Source of the DNA: JANNRA01 sp031401035
Lineage (GTDB): Bacteria > Desulfobacterota > Binatia > HRBIN30 > CADEER01
Assembly: GCA_031401035.1 (NCBI GenBank)
Contig: JANNRA010000032.1
Coordinates: 77,932-141,931 of the forward strand
Direction: 5' to 3'
DNA length: 64,000 nt
Shown here: positions 15,800-24,541 of the stretch, one piece after another
How positions within the stretch are numbered: the first letter of the stretch is position 1
Layout of the letters: every line of letters begins with the position of its first letter
The notes under the pieces: model-generated
Database searches by the model: none
Told to the model about the DNA's origin: nothing
The model's input: the letters and a program-made list of their open reading frames with translations, nothing else
Position numbers and translations under genes: made by a program

Positions 15800-16993
15800 A
15801 TGCGAGCCGTAGGGGTCGGGTCGGGGAAAGTCAATGTGCAACGCGCCGCCGCGCTGCAGGCGCTCGCCGCCGCATTGCGCCGGGTCGCCTATGGGCCCGA
15901 GCGTCTGCGGGAGTGCCTGGGCGTGCGCTATCCGGACGACGTCGGGCTGCTGAACCATGCGCCGGCTGTGGCGCGCTGCGCCGGTTCTGCTGCCGCCGAC
16001 ATCGCCGCGCGCCTCTTCTATCTGGAGAACCCGGAGTCGCCCGCCGCAGTGCGGCGCCTGCTGGGCGCGGCGGACACGCGCGCGCTGACCGAGGCCGGGC
16101 TGCTGCGCGCGGCGGCGGGACGCCTGCGCGCGCGCTTGCGCGTCGACGTGCACGGCGGGCTGCTGCTGCTCGCGGACCGCCGTTTCGCCGCCCCCGATGC
16201 CACCGCGCTGGGCCTGCCGCGCGGGGACATGGTGTACCCGCCGGGGACCGACTCGGTCATGCTGGCCGAGGCGGTGCCGACGCGCGAAGGGGAGCGGGTG
16301 CTCGATCTCTGCACCGGCAGTGGTATCCAGGCCCTGCAGGTCGCGCCACGCGCCGCCGGCGTGACCGCGGTCGACATCGGCCTGCGGGCGGCGGCGCTGG
16401 CGCGGTGCAATGCCGCCTTGAACGGCATCGTCGGCGTCACGGTGCGCCAGGGCGATCTGTATGCGCCGGTCCGCGGCGAGCAGTTCGACCTGGTGATCGC
16501 CAACCCGCCCTTCGTGCCCGCGCGACGACGCGGCCCGGCCTATCACTCCGGCGGACCGCGCGGTGATCGCGTCCTGCGCCGTGTCGTCGCAGGGCTGGAG
16601 GCGCACCTCCGACCCGGGGGCCGCGCCATAGCCATCTCGCATCTGGCGCTGCGGCGGGGCGAAACGCTGCAGAGCGCGGTCGGGCCGTGGCTGCGCGGCT
16701 TCGCCGGTCGCGCGCTGATCGTCGTCCTCGAGCGCGGTACACCGATCGACCTCGCCGCGGCGCAATCGCTGTTTGCCCTCGAGGAGGGCCTGGCCGCGTA
16801 CGGGCGCGAGGTGCGCGACTGGCTCGCCTACCTGCATCGGCAACGGATCGGCGAGGTTGTCGCGCTGTTGCTGGTCGCAGAGCGCGGACCGCGGCGTCGC
16901 CTCGAGGTACGCGATGGCGCCCCGCGCTCGCTTCCGATCCCGCTCTCGCAGCCGCCACCGGTGATGGTGAAGAACTGGTTGGCGGGCAGCTGA
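15800..16993 (+). CDS. Class I SAM-dependent methyltransferase, HemK/PrmC-like
   Basis: This 397-residue protein has an N-terminal domain of about 150 residues and a Rossmann methyltransferase core. Motif I is Leu-Asp-Leu-Cys-Thr-Gly-Ser-Gly (168-175), the acidic motif II is Val-Asp-Ile-Gly (191-194), and Asn-Pro-Pro-Phe (235-238) is the N-methylation motif of HemK/PrmC, RlmG and DNA N6-methyltransferases. The layout recalls enzymes acting on amide or amine nitrogen of proteins or RNA. ATG 15800 has a GGGAGAG ribosome site 7 bases upstream. The exact substrate cannot be read. Confidence 0.75.
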   Translation: MRAVGVGSGKVNVQRAAALQALAAALRRVAYGPERLRECLGVRYPDDVGLLNHAPAVARCAGSAAADIAARLFYLENPESPAAVRRLLGAADTRALTEAGLLRAAAGRLRARLRVDVHGGLLLLADRRFAAPDATALGLPRGDMVYPPGTDSVMLAEAVPTREGERVLDLCTGSGIQALQVAPRAAGVTAVDIGLRAAALARCNAALNGIVGVTVRQGDLYAPVRGEQFDLVIANPPFVPARRRGPAYHSGGPRGDRVLRRVVAGLEAHLRPGGRAIAISHLALRRGETLQSAVGPWLRGFAGRALIVVLERGTPIDLAAAQSLFALEEGLAAYGREVRDWLAYLHRQRIGEVVALLLVAERGPRRRLEVRDGAPRSLPIPLSQPPPVMVKNWLAGS

Positions 16994-17033
16994 AGCGCTG
17001 TTCGGCGTCGGCGAAACCGATTAGAGGACTCAT

Positions 17034-17474
17034 ATGAATCCACGCGCTGTTGCCCTGGCCGCTGCTGCAACCCTCATCGTGGCCGGATGCAGCTCTGTGA
17101 CGCCGACGCTGTATCCGAACGACCAGTACAATCGCGTCGGCGCCGCCAGGGCGGACGAGGACGTCGCCGCCTGTCAGCAGCAAGCCGAGGCGTACGTGAA
17201 GACCGGCGGCGGCAGCGGCCCCGGCGTCGGCGAGACAGCGCGCAACACCGGCGTTGGGGCTGCGGTGGGCGCTGCCAGTGGCGCCGTCGGCGGCGCGATC
17301 GGTGGCAACGCCGGAGAGGGCGCGGCGATCGGCGCCGCCAGCGGCGCGACAGCCGGTCTGCTCGGAACTCTGTTCGGGTGGATGTTCCAGCCCAGTCAAC
17401 CCAACCCCACCTATCGCGCGTTCGTCGAGAAGTGCCTGCGCGACAAGGGATACGAGCCGATTGGCTGGCAGTAG
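17034..17474 (+). CDS. Glycine-zipper lipoprotein
   Basis: The 146-residue precursor has a lipoprotein signal peptide (Leu-Ile-Val-Ala-Gly-Cys, Cys19). A Gly/Ala-rich stretch (about residues 62-115) with repeated Gly-Ala-Ala-x-Gly-Ala patterns is a glycine-zipper segment, as in outer-membrane SlyB/Rcp-type proteins, and probably inserts into or packs against a membrane. The C-terminal region ends with a Cys-Leu-Arg-Asp-Lys-Gly-Tyr segment seen in small outer-membrane lipoproteins. An AGAGGA ribosome site precedes ATG 17034. It is convergent with the helicase gene downstream. Confidence 0.72.
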   Translation: MNPRAVALAAAATLIVAGCSSVTPTLYPNDQYNRVGAARADEDVAACQQQAEAYVKTGGGSGPGVGETARNTGVGAAVGAASGAVGGAIGGNAGEGAAIGAASGATAGLLGTLFGWMFQPSQPNPTYRAFVEKCLRDKGYEPIGWQ

Positions 17475-17512
17475 GCTGGGCCCGGCCACGGCGGGCGCCG
17501 CGCGCCGCTGAT

Positions 17513-19510
17513 CTAGTCGAACGCTTCCGTCAGCGTCATCGGTTTGAGCAGGCGGCGCGGTACGCCGTCGAGCAGCCGTGACGGCTTGGCGAGCACCAGC
17601 CCGATGCCGCGGTCGTACATGTTGATCGGGTAGGACAGGTAGAGGTGTCGCTTGGCGCGCGTCACCGCGACGTAGAGGAGACGGCGCTCCTCCTCCAACT
17701 CGTCGTCGCTGTGCATGCTGTAGGTGGACGGGAACTTGCCGTCCACCATCCAGATGACGAAGACCGTGTGCCACTCGAGTCCTTTTGCCGAGTGGATGGT
17801 CGAAAGCGTCAGCAGACCCTCGTCCTCGTCGGTCGCCAGCACGTCGTTGACGCTGTCGTTCGGTGGTTCGAGCGCCATGTCCGCCAGCAGCGGCTGCAGC
17901 GTGCGGTAGCGCGCGGCGATACTGACGAAGTGCTCGAGATCGCGCTGCCGCTTCGCGTGGTCGTCAGGATGGCGGCGCTTGAGCAGCGGCTCGTAGTAGC
18001 GCAGCACCGCGCCCAGCTGTTCGTCCGGTCGGCGGCCGGCGGCGCCGATGCGACGCAACAGACCGGCGAGGGCGCGCAGGTCGGTGGAATAGGCGCGGCC
18101 GGTGACCGATTCCAGGGCCGCAGGCACATCGGCGCTTCCGACGAGACGGTCGGCGATGTCGTCGGCCGTGCGTGGCCCGATCCCTTCGAGCAGCAGGAGG
18201 AGGCGATGCCAGGAGATCGCGTCGCGCGGGTTCTCTATCACCCGCAGGTGCGCCAACGCGTCCTTGACGTGTGCCGTTTCGATGAACCGGAAGCCGCCGC
18301 GCTTGACGAAGGGAAGATCGGCGCGCGCCAGCTCCAGCTCGAGGTCGAACGCATGGAAGCTGGACCGAAACAGGACCGCGATCTCCGGCAGCGGTACGCC
18401 CTCCTCGCGCAACTCGAGGATGCGCTGGCAGACGAACCGCGACTGAAAGTTCTCGTGTTCCGCGGCGATCAACAGGGGGGTCTGGCCGTCTCCCTGGCGC
18501 GTGAAGAGCACCTTGGTGTAGCGCTCGCGCGCCGCATCCATGATGGCATTGGCGACGTCGAGGACCGGTTGCGTGCTGCGGTAATTCTCCTCCAGCGCGA
18601 TGACTCGTGTGCCTGGAAACAGGCTGGGGAACTGCATGATGTTCCGGAAGTCGGCGCCGCGGAACCCGTAGATGCTCTGTGCATCGTCGCCGACCGCCAT
18701 CACATTGCCGTGCTCGGCGGCGAGCAGGCGGACGATGCCGGCCTGGAGGGGGTTGGTGTCCTGGTACTCGTCGACCATGAGATAGCGATGGCGTCGTGCC
18801 AGTTCTCGTCGGACGTCGGGGTGTGCTGCCAGCAGCTCGTGCAGCTTCACCAGCAGATCGTCGTAGTCGACCACCTGTCGCTCCGTCTTGTAGGCGCGGT
18901 AGGCCGCGTCCAGGGCGACCAGATCCTCTCCGTGCTCGGCGAGGTGGGCGTAGTGTTCGTCGAGCAGCACCGTCAACGTCCGATCGCGGTTGACCGACGC
19001 GCTGAACAGGTCGGCGATGGTCTGCTTGCGCGGGAAGCGCCGCTCCTTCTTGTCGAGTCCGAGTCGGGCGCGCAGCAGGCCGATGACATCCTCGCCGTCA
19101 CTGCGGTCGAGGATGGTGAAGCCGCTCGACAGTCCGAGGACGCCACCATGGCGGCGCAGCGTGAGGTTGGCGAAGGAGTGGAAGGTGCCTCCCCCGACCT
19201 GTTCGCAGCGCCCGTCGAGCAACCCGGCGGCGCGGCGCAGCATCTCGCTGGCTGCTTTGCGGGTGAAGGTGAGTAGCAACACGGCATGCGGATCGACGCC
19301 CTGCTCGACCAGTCGCGCCACCCGGAACACCAGGGTGCGCGTCTTGCCGCTCCCGGCGCCGGCGATGACCAGGACGGGCCCCTCAGTGGTCGTCACCGCG
19401 TTCAACTGCGGCGGGTTCAGGAGGGCGGCGTAGTCGAGGCGGAAACGGGCCTCGCGAGCGGGACGCCGCAGGACGTACGTGTTGGCGTCGGAGTCGGAAG
19501 GAGCGGTCAT
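17513..19510 (-). CDS. UvrD/PcrA-family ATP-dependent DNA helicase
   Basis: This superfamily 1A 3'-5' helicase has 665 residues, shorter than UvrD/PcrA (about 720). Visible motifs are Walker A Ala-Gly-Ala-Gly-Ser-Gly-Lys-Thr (50-57), motif Ia Leu-Thr-Phe-Thr-Arg-Lys-Ala-Ala, Walker B Val-Asp-Glu-Tyr-Gln-Asp-Thr, motif III Val-Gly-Asp-Asp-Ala-Gln-Ser-Ile-Tyr, and motif V/VI Thr-Ile-His-Ser-Ala-Lys-Gly-Leu-Glu-Trp and Val-Ala-Val-Thr-Arg-Ala. ATG 19510 is preferred over longer in-frame starts that would overlap the divergent TusA-like gene. The C-terminus lacks an obvious extra domain. Repair or replication-restart roles are likely. Confidence 0.9.
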   Translation of the reverse strand: MTAPSDSDANTYVLRRPAREARFRLDYAALLNPPQLNAVTTTEGPVLVIAGAGSGKTRTLVFRVARLVEQGVDPHAVLLLTFTRKAASEMLRRAAGLLDGRCEQVGGGTFHSFANLTLRRHGGVLGLSSGFTILDRSDGEDVIGLLRARLGLDKKERRFPRKQTIADLFSASVNRDRTLTVLLDEHYAHLAEHGEDLVALDAAYRAYKTERQVVDYDDLLVKLHELLAAHPDVRRELARRHRYLMVDEYQDTNPLQAGIVRLLAAEHGNVMAVGDDAQSIYGFRGADFRNIMQFPSLFPGTRVIALEENYRSTQPVLDVANAIMDAARERYTKVLFTRQGDGQTPLLIAAEHENFQSRFVCQRILELREEGVPLPEIAVLFRSSFHAFDLELELARADLPFVKRGGFRFIETAHVKDALAHLRVIENPRDAISWHRLLLLLEGIGPRTADDIADRLVGSADVPAALESVTGRAYSTDLRALAGLLRRIGAAGRRPDEQLGAVLRYYEPLLKRRHPDDHAKRQRDLEHFVSIAARYRTLQPLLADMALEPPNDSVNDVLATDEDEGLLTLSTIHSAKGLEWHTVFVIWMVDGKFPSTYSMHSDDELEEERRLLYVAVTRAKRHLYLSYPINMYDRGIGLVLAKPSRLLDGVPRRLLKPMTLTEAFD

Positions 19511-19578
19511 GCCAGACGCGTGGCGCAGTGCGGCGCGACGCGCTACGAAGTGTACCAGCAGCACCCGGGCGGGATCCA

Positions 19579-19824
19579 ATGGCAGACGAAGAAACGTCGA
19601 ATGTTGGCACAGCGATACTCGATCTCCGCGGTGTGCCCTGCCCACTGAGTTGGGCGCGAGCGAAGGTACGCTTGGAGGAGCTCCGGCGTGGCGCGGCGCT
19701 GGTGCTGCTGCTCGACGACGGCCGCGGCCTGCGCGATATCCCACGCGCAGCTGAGGCACATGGCTACGCGGTCGAGCCTGCGGCGCCCGTTACCGGACAC
19801 TGGCGCCTGCGCATCCTCGTCTGA
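19579..19824 (+). CDS. TusA/SirA-like sulfurtransferase-fold protein
   Basis: This 81-residue protein matches the TusA/SirA/YeeD fold: Leu-Asp-Leu-Arg-Gly-Val-Pro-Cys-Pro-Leu-Ser near the N-terminus, followed by an amphipathic helix and strands. TusA normally has a Cys-Pro-x-Pro motif; here it is Cys-Pro-Leu-Ser, so the cysteine is kept but the second proline is lost. Sulfur relay is therefore plausible but unproven. The start ATG 19579 comes just before the conserved strand. It is divergent from the UvrD-like helicase. Confidence 0.7.
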   Translation: MADEETSNVGTAILDLRGVPCPLSWARAKVRLEELRRGAALVLLLDDGRGLRDIPRAAEAHGYAVEPAAPVTGHWRLRILV

Positions 19825-19854
19825 AGCGCTGCGCCCTGGGCCTGTCGGGCAGGC

Positions 19855-19971
19855 TCAGACGGGAACCGACACCAAGAGGGCCATCAAGCCGCTCAGGATC
19901 GCGACAACCGGCCACCAGGGCGGCAACGTCTCGTGCATATGCCGGAACGGAGCACGATTCGAACCGTCCAT
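19855..19971 (-). CDS. Possible 38-residue membrane microprotein
   Basis: A short frame I read by hand in the 217-base gap after folK. It encodes a positively charged N-terminus, a Pro-Pro-Trp-Trp-Pro turn and one hydrophobic segment of about 17 residues. A second start at 19938 would give 27 residues. No clear ribosome site precedes either start. It could be a real single-pass microprotein co-transcribed with folK or a chance frame. Confidence 0.25.
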   Translation of the reverse strand: MDGSNRAPFRHMHETLPPWWPVVAILSGLMALLVSVPV

Positions 19972-20041
19972 GGGGCCGAGATCAGCACTGCATCGGGTGG
20001 TCGCTTCTGAGCCAGGAGGCGGCGAGCGGGTGACGAAGCGG

Positions 20042-20542
20042 CTACTCTCCGGCGGGCATCAGGTGCACGTTCTTGATGTCCTTCACCTTGGCGAGCATTT
20101 CGGACACCGATATGCCGAGCGCAGGATGGATCAGCTGCGGCGCCAGTTCGCTCAGGGGCAGCAGGACGAAGCGGCGCTCCGAGAGACGCGGGTGGGGCAC
20201 CTTGAAGGTGCGTTTGTCGACGATCTCCATGTCGAAAAGGAGCACGTCGAGATCCATCACTCGGGAACCCCACTTCTTTCCCTTCAGGCGCTTACGCCCC
20301 ATTTCCTCCTCAATGCCATGAAGCTTCTTGAGGAGTTCTGTGGCGCCGAGTTCGGTTTCAATCTCAAGGACGCTGTTGGCGAACCAGGTCTTCGCGTCGC
20401 CATGCGGTTCGCTCTCGTACAGAGACGATTCCTTCATGACGCGGGTTTTCGGCAACTCGCCGATGCGGCGCTTCGCCTCACGGCAGTTGCTGCGCCGCTC
20501 GCCCAAGTTGGATCCGACTCCGATGAACACTCGGTGGGGCAT
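20042..20542 (-). CDS. folK: 2-amino-4-hydroxy-6-hydroxymethyldihydropteridine diphosphokinase
   Basis: It transfers pyrophosphate from ATP to 6-hydroxymethyl-7,8-dihydropterin in folate synthesis. The 166-residue length is normal. Signatures are Ile-Gly-Val-Gly-Ser-Asn-Leu-Gly-Glu-Arg at the N-terminus and Arg-Val-Met-Asp-Leu-Asp-Val-Leu-Leu (the family Arg-x-x-Asp-Leu-Asp motif) followed by His-Pro-Arg-Leu. ATG 20542 is chosen because the family begins directly before the Ile-Gly-x-Gly-Ser-Asn strand. The gene seems slightly less GC-rich than its neighbours, with a Lys-rich stretch near residue 90. No other folate gene is in the window. Confidence 0.93.
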   Translation of the reverse strand: MPHRVFIGVGSNLGERRSNCREAKRRIGELPKTRVMKESSLYESEPHGDAKTWFANSVLEIETELGATELLKKLHGIEEEMGRKRLKGKKWGSRVMDLDVLLFDMEIVDKRTFKVPHPRLSERRFVLLPLSELAPQLIHPALGISVSEMLAKVKDIKNVHLMPAGE

Positions 20543-20642
20543 ACCATCCAGCCTCCCCGCCACACATCCACAACCGGCCCTGCCGCCGCGTGTCGCGGGA
20601 CGCGGCTAAGTCGCCGCACTTTTACTGCTATACGCCAGAGTA

Positions 20643-20665
20643 TGCAACTGACTCGCGGAGTTGCA
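20643..20665. repeat. Inverted repeat between folK and dapL
   Basis: TGCAACT at 20643-20649 and AGTTGCA at 20659-20665 form a perfect 7-bp inverted repeat around 9 bases. It sits in the 197-base divergent region upstream of both folK and dapL, so it could be an operator for either promoter. No regulator is identified. Confidence 0.35.
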
Positions 20666-20739
20666 GGGGGCGAGCTTGAGGCAGCGGCGGCCGGGTGCTA
20701 ACTCGTGCGAGCTTTAGATCTGGATACCGAGGAGACGCG

Positions 20740-21909
20740 ATGAAGTCGGCAGACCGCCTGAAGAAGATCCCGCCATATCTGTTCATGGAGCTGCGTCAGA
20801 AGATCGGGCGGGCCAAGGCGGAGGGCAGGGACGTCATCAGCTTGGCCATTGGCGATCCCGTCGAGCCGACTCCCGAGCCGGTCATCGAGGAGCTGGCGAG
20901 GGCGGCGCGGGACCCTGCCAATCATCAGTATCCGACTGATGAAGAGAAGGGCATGTTCGGCTTTCGCGAGGCTGTGGCGCGCTGGTACCAGCGCCGTTAC
21001 GGCGTCACGGTCGACCCCCAAACGGAGGTGCTCGGCCTGATCGGTTCCAAGGAGGGCTGCCACCACTTTGCGCTGGCGCGCGTCAATCCGGGCGACGTCG
21101 TGTTGATGACCGACCCGGGGTACCCGGCGTACCGCTCGAGCATCCTGATCGCCGGCGGCGAGCCGGTGAACGTGCCGATTCGCGCCGAGCAGGGCTATCT
21201 GCCGGTGCTGCGCGACGTTCCCGTCGAGACGGCGCGGCGGGCGACCGCGATGTTTCTCAACTACCCCAACAACCCGACCGGAGCGGTGGCGACGCCGGCA
21301 TTCCTTAAGGAACTGGTCGAGTTCGCCCGTACCTACGACATTGCCATCTGCTACGACAATCCGTACATCGAGATCGTCTTCGACGGCGAGCGGCCGCTCA
21401 GCTTCCTCTCCGTCCCCGGTGCCAGGGATGTCGGCGTTGAGCTGAACTCCCTGTCGAAGCCGTTCAACATGACCGGTTGGCGCCTCGGCATGGCGCTGGG
21501 AAACCCAGATCTGATCGCCGCGATCTCGAAGGTGAAGGAGAACACCGATTCGGGGGTGTTCAACGCCGTCCAATACGCGGGCATCGCCGCCTTCGGCCGC
21601 TGCGAGGACACGGTTCCGCACATGCTGCAGGTGTACAAGCGTCGCCGCGACCTGGTGGTGGCGACGCTGCGTCAGGTCGGCATCGACTACACGCCGGCTC
21701 GCGGCACCTTCTATATGTGGGTACCGACGCCGAAAGGTGCGTCGAGTCTCGAGTTCGCCGACCGGCTGCTCGAGCAGGCAAACGTCGTAGTGGCGCCCGG
21801 GCGCGGCTACGGCGAGTTCGGCGAGGGATACTTCCGCATGTCGCTGACCGTCTCCGATGCCCGCCTCGAACAGGCCATGGAGCGCATGCGCGGCGCGTTG
21901 GAGGGCTGA
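20740..21909 (+). CDS. dapL: LL-diaminopimelate aminotransferase
   Basis: This fold-type I PLP enzyme converts tetrahydrodipicolinate directly to LL-diaminopimelate, bypassing DapD/DapC/DapE. Family features: an N-terminal Leu-Pro-Pro-Tyr-Leu-Phe-like segment, Asn-Tyr-Pro-Asn-Asn-Pro-Thr-Gly, and the PLP lysine in Ser-Leu-Ser-Lys-Pro-Phe-Asn-Met-Thr-Gly-Trp-Arg. Length is 389 residues. ATG 20740 has a GAGGAG ribosome site. dapB, dapA and dapF converge on it from the other strand, which supports DapL over a generic aspartate or alanine aminotransferase. Confidence 0.87.
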   Translation: MKSADRLKKIPPYLFMELRQKIGRAKAEGRDVISLAIGDPVEPTPEPVIEELARAARDPANHQYPTDEEKGMFGFREAVARWYQRRYGVTVDPQTEVLGLIGSKEGCHHFALARVNPGDVVLMTDPGYPAYRSSILIAGGEPVNVPIRAEQGYLPVLRDVPVETARRATAMFLNYPNNPTGAVATPAFLKELVEFARTYDIAICYDNPYIEIVFDGERPLSFLSVPGARDVGVELNSLSKPFNMTGWRLGMALGNPDLIAAISKVKENTDSGVFNAVQYAGIAAFGRCEDTVPHMLQVYKRRRDLVVATLRQVGIDYTPARGTFYMWVPTPKGASSLEFADRLLEQANVVVAPGRGYGEFGEGYFRMSLTVSDARLEQAMERMRGALEG

Positions 21910-21958
21910 CCTTCGTCGCGGGCGCGTCTGTGCCGCGCCCGCCGATGCGCAGCCGCGG

Positions 21959-22768
21959 TCAGAGCCCGAGGACGTCTCGCATTGCGTAGCGGCCGGGCGC
22001 TTGCCCGGCCAGCCACAGGCCGGCGCGCACAGCGCCGCGTGCCAGGCAGTCGCGACTGTGGGCGCGATGGGTCAGCTCCACCCGCTCCCCCATCCCGGCA
22101 AACACCACGGTATGGTCGCCGACGACGTCGCCACCGCGCAGCGCAATGATGCCGATTTCTTCGTCGCGGCGGGCCCCGACGATGCCTGTACGCGCCAGAC
22201 GCTTGCTGGCGTCGAAGTCGCGCTGCAGCCCGGTCGCCGCCGCTTGGCCCAGTGCCAGAGCCGTGCCGCTGGGGGAATCGACCTTGAGACGGTGATGTAT
22301 CTCGACGATCTCGGGGTCGAAGCCGGGGCCGAGGACGCGGGCCGCCTGTTCGACCAGCATCAGCAGCACGTTGACACCGACGCTCATGTTGGCGGCGATG
22401 ACACAGCGCGTACGCGGCGCGAGCGCGTCGAGTTCGAGGCTCTCGGCGGCCGAGAAGCCAGTCGTCCCGATGACGATACCGGCGGCGCCGGCGGCCGCGA
22501 CGCGCAAATGCGCGACCGCCGCCGGGGCGGCGGTGAAGTCGAGCGTCACGGTTCCGGCGACTGCCGCGGCGGCGTAGTCGTCGCTGACACGTATGCCGAG
22601 GGCGGGAACGCCGGCGAGGCTACCGGCGTCCTGTCCGATCGTCGCGTGGCCGGGTGCCTCGATGGCGGCATGCAGGCGCGCGCCGGATTCCGCGGCAACC
22701 AGGCCGATGATGGTCCGCCCCATGCGACCGGCGGCGCCGCAGACGATGAGGGGAACTGGAGCGGTCAT
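21959..22768 (-). CDS. dapB: 4-hydroxy-tetrahydrodipicolinate reductase
   Basis: It reduces the DapA product to tetrahydrodipicolinate using NAD(P)H. The N-terminal Cys-Gly-Ala-Ala-Gly-Arg-Met-Gly-Arg nucleotide loop and the substrate/catalytic block Glu-Ile-His-His-Arg-Leu-Lys-Val-Asp-Ser-Pro-Ser-Gly-Thr-Ala are both typical. Length is 269 residues. ATG 22768 overlaps the dapA stop by 4 bases. It is the last gene of the minus-strand array and ends about 50 bases from the end of the convergent dapL. Confidence 0.96.
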   Translation of the reverse strand: MTAPVPLIVCGAAGRMGRTIIGLVAAESGARLHAAIEAPGHATIGQDAGSLAGVPALGIRVSDDYAAAAVAGTVTLDFTAAPAAVAHLRVAAAGAAGIVIGTTGFSAAESLELDALAPRTRCVIAANMSVGVNVLLMLVEQAARVLGPGFDPEIVEIHHRLKVDSPSGTALALGQAAATGLQRDFDASKRLARTGIVGARRDEEIGIIALRGGDVVGDHTVVFAGMGERVELTHRAHSRDCLARGAVRAGLWLAGQAPGRYAMRDVLGL

Positions 22769-23649
22769 CGCAACAGGCCGATCTCCTGCAGGGCGGAACG
22801 CAGGTGGGCGCGCGGCGCCTCGCTCATCGACAGGAGCGGCAGGCGAAGCTCGTCGCTGCAGAAGCCGAGCATGGCCATGGCGGCCTTGATGGGGATCGGG
22901 TTGGTTTCGAGGAAGAGGGCGCGCATCAAGGGGAGCAACGCGTAGTGACGGCGACGGGCCTCGGCCCAGTCGCCGCGCTGCGCCGCGTCCACCGCCGCCG
23001 CCCAGGCCTGTGGCGCGCAATTGCCGATCACCGAGATGACGCCGACGCCGCCCACGGCGAGCACGGGCAGCGTCAGCGCATCGTCGCCAGCATAGACCGG
23101 CAGCGAGTCGCCGCAACAGCGGATGACTTCCATGCACTCGTCGATCGACCCGGTCGCTTCCTTCAGTCCGACGACGTGCTCCAACTCGGCCAGCCGGACG
23201 AGCGTCGTCACCTCGATCTTCGAGCCGGTGCGCCCTGGGATATTGTAGACGATGAGCGGGAACGCCGTCGCGTCGGCGATGGCGCGATAGTGGCGGTAGA
23301 TCCCCTCCTGCGTCGGCTTGTTGTAGTAGGGCGAAATCAGGAGGGCGGCGTCGGCGCCCGCCGCTTTGGCCGCCTGGGTGAGACGGATGGCCTCCGTGGT
23401 CGAGTTGGAGCCCGTGCCGGCAACCACCGGGACGCGCCCGTGGGCGCGGCCGACGACCAGCTTGATGACCTCGACGTGCTCGGCATGCGAGAGCGTCGCC
23501 GACTCGCCCGTGCTGCCGCACGGCACCAGGCCCTGCACGCCGTGCGCGATCTGGTCGTCGACAATGCGTTCAAGCGCGGCGGTGTCGATCGCCCCGTCAC
23601 GGAACGGCGTGATCAGCGCGGTCAGGGTGCCCGGGAACGTTGGCTTCAT
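22765..23649 (-). CDS. dapA: 4-hydroxy-tetrahydrodipicolinate synthase
   Basis: It condenses pyruvate and aspartate semialdehyde in the first lysine-branch step. The (beta/alpha)8 protein has Gly-Ser-Thr-Gly-Glu-Ser-Ala-Thr-Leu near residue 43, Tyr-Asn-Ile-Pro-Gly-Arg-Thr and the Schiff-base lysine in Gly-Leu-Lys-Glu-Ala-Thr-Gly. Length is 294 residues. ATG 23649 overlaps the dapF stop by 4 bases, and the dapA stop overlaps the dapB start by 4 bases, so the three genes are translationally coupled. Confidence 0.97.
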   Translation of the reverse strand: MKPTFPGTLTALITPFRDGAIDTAALERIVDDQIAHGVQGLVPCGSTGESATLSHAEHVEVIKLVVGRAHGRVPVVAGTGSNSTTEAIRLTQAAKAAGADAALLISPYYNKPTQEGIYRHYRAIADATAFPLIVYNIPGRTGSKIEVTTLVRLAELEHVVGLKEATGSIDECMEVIRCCGDSLPVYAGDDALTLPVLAVGGVGVISVIGNCAPQAWAAAVDAAQRGDWAEARRRHYALLPLMRALFLETNPIPIKAAMAMLGFCSDELRLPLLSMSEAPRAHLRSALQEIGLLR

Positions 23650-24491
23650 GCGTCGACCTCGATCTCGCCGCGGAACACCTCTTCCGCGGCACCGCTCATT
23701 ACGACGTGGCCGTCCGATTCGCGCCACTCGATGGCCAGATCGCCGCCGTTCAGACGCACGGTCGCGCGACGCGCAGCGCGGCCGGTGAGCACGGCGGCGA
23801 CGAGGGCGGCGCAGGCGCCGGTGCCGCATGCCGCGGTCTCGCCAGACCCGCGCTCCCAGACGCGCATGCGCAGAAGGGTCGGCGTCTCAACGTGGACGAA
23901 CTCGGTGTTGACGCGGGCCGGAAAGAAGCGGTGCTGCTCGAAAGGCGGACCGAGGCGCGCGAGATCGAGGGCCTCGACATCTGCCGTGAAGACGATGCAA
24001 TGCGGGTTGCCCATCGACACGCAGGTGACTTGCCAGGCAACCCCGTCGACTTCGAGTGGTGAATCGATGACGCGCCCGACAGCCGCGACCGGGATCGCCG
24101 GCCCGTCGAGAATAGGTTCACCCATATCCACCGTGACCTCGGACACCTCGGAACCGCATACGGTAAGGTGCAGAACCTTGATCCCGGAATCGGTCTCGAC
24201 ATGCATCGGGTTGGCGCGCGCGAGATGGTGCTCGAAGGCGTACTTGCCGACGCAGCGGATGCCGTTCCCGCACATGGCGCCGCGACTCCCATCGGCGTTG
24301 TACATCTCCATCCGGCAGTCGGCCAGCTCCGACGGACGGATGAGGATCAGACCGTCCGAGCCGATGCCGGTGCGGCGCGGGCTGACGCGGCGTGCCAGCG
24401 CCGCGGGGTCGGCGATGCGATGCGCGAAGGCGTCGACGTAGACGTAGTCATTGCCGATGCCGTGCATCTTCACGAAGGGCAGGAGGGCCAT
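23646..24491 (-). CDS. dapF: Diaminopimelate epimerase
   Basis: It interconverts LL- and meso-diaminopimelate, the latter for lysine and peptidoglycan. The two catalytic cysteines are visible in Met-Cys-Gly-Asn-Gly-Ile-Arg-Cys and Ala-Ala-Cys-Gly-Thr-Gly-Ala-Cys. Length is 281 residues, as usual. The start ATG 24491 precedes the conserved Phe-x-Lys-Met-His-Gly-Ile-Gly-Asn-Asp-Tyr segment. It is coupled to dapA by a 4-base overlap and follows the Fn3 lipoprotein by 50 bases. Confidence 0.97.
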   Translation of the reverse strand: MALLPFVKMHGIGNDYVYVDAFAHRIADPAALARRVSPRRTGIGSDGLILIRPSELADCRMEMYNADGSRGAMCGNGIRCVGKYAFEHHLARANPMHVETDSGIKVLHLTVCGSEVSEVTVDMGEPILDGPAIPVAAVGRVIDSPLEVDGVAWQVTCVSMGNPHCIVFTADVEALDLARLGPPFEQHRFFPARVNTEFVHVETPTLLRMRVWERGSGETAACGTGACAALVAAVLTGRAARRATVRLNGGDLAIEWRESDGHVVMSGAAEEVFRGEIEVDA

Positions 24492-24541
24492 CGGTCGTCG
24501 GGAGGTAGCACGCAGAGGGTGGAATCGAAAGCTGCGGCGAT

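Noticed and set aside
17645..19276. Plus-strand open frame of 543 codons
   Set aside because: It is antisense to the UvrD-family helicase, whose motifs are unambiguous.
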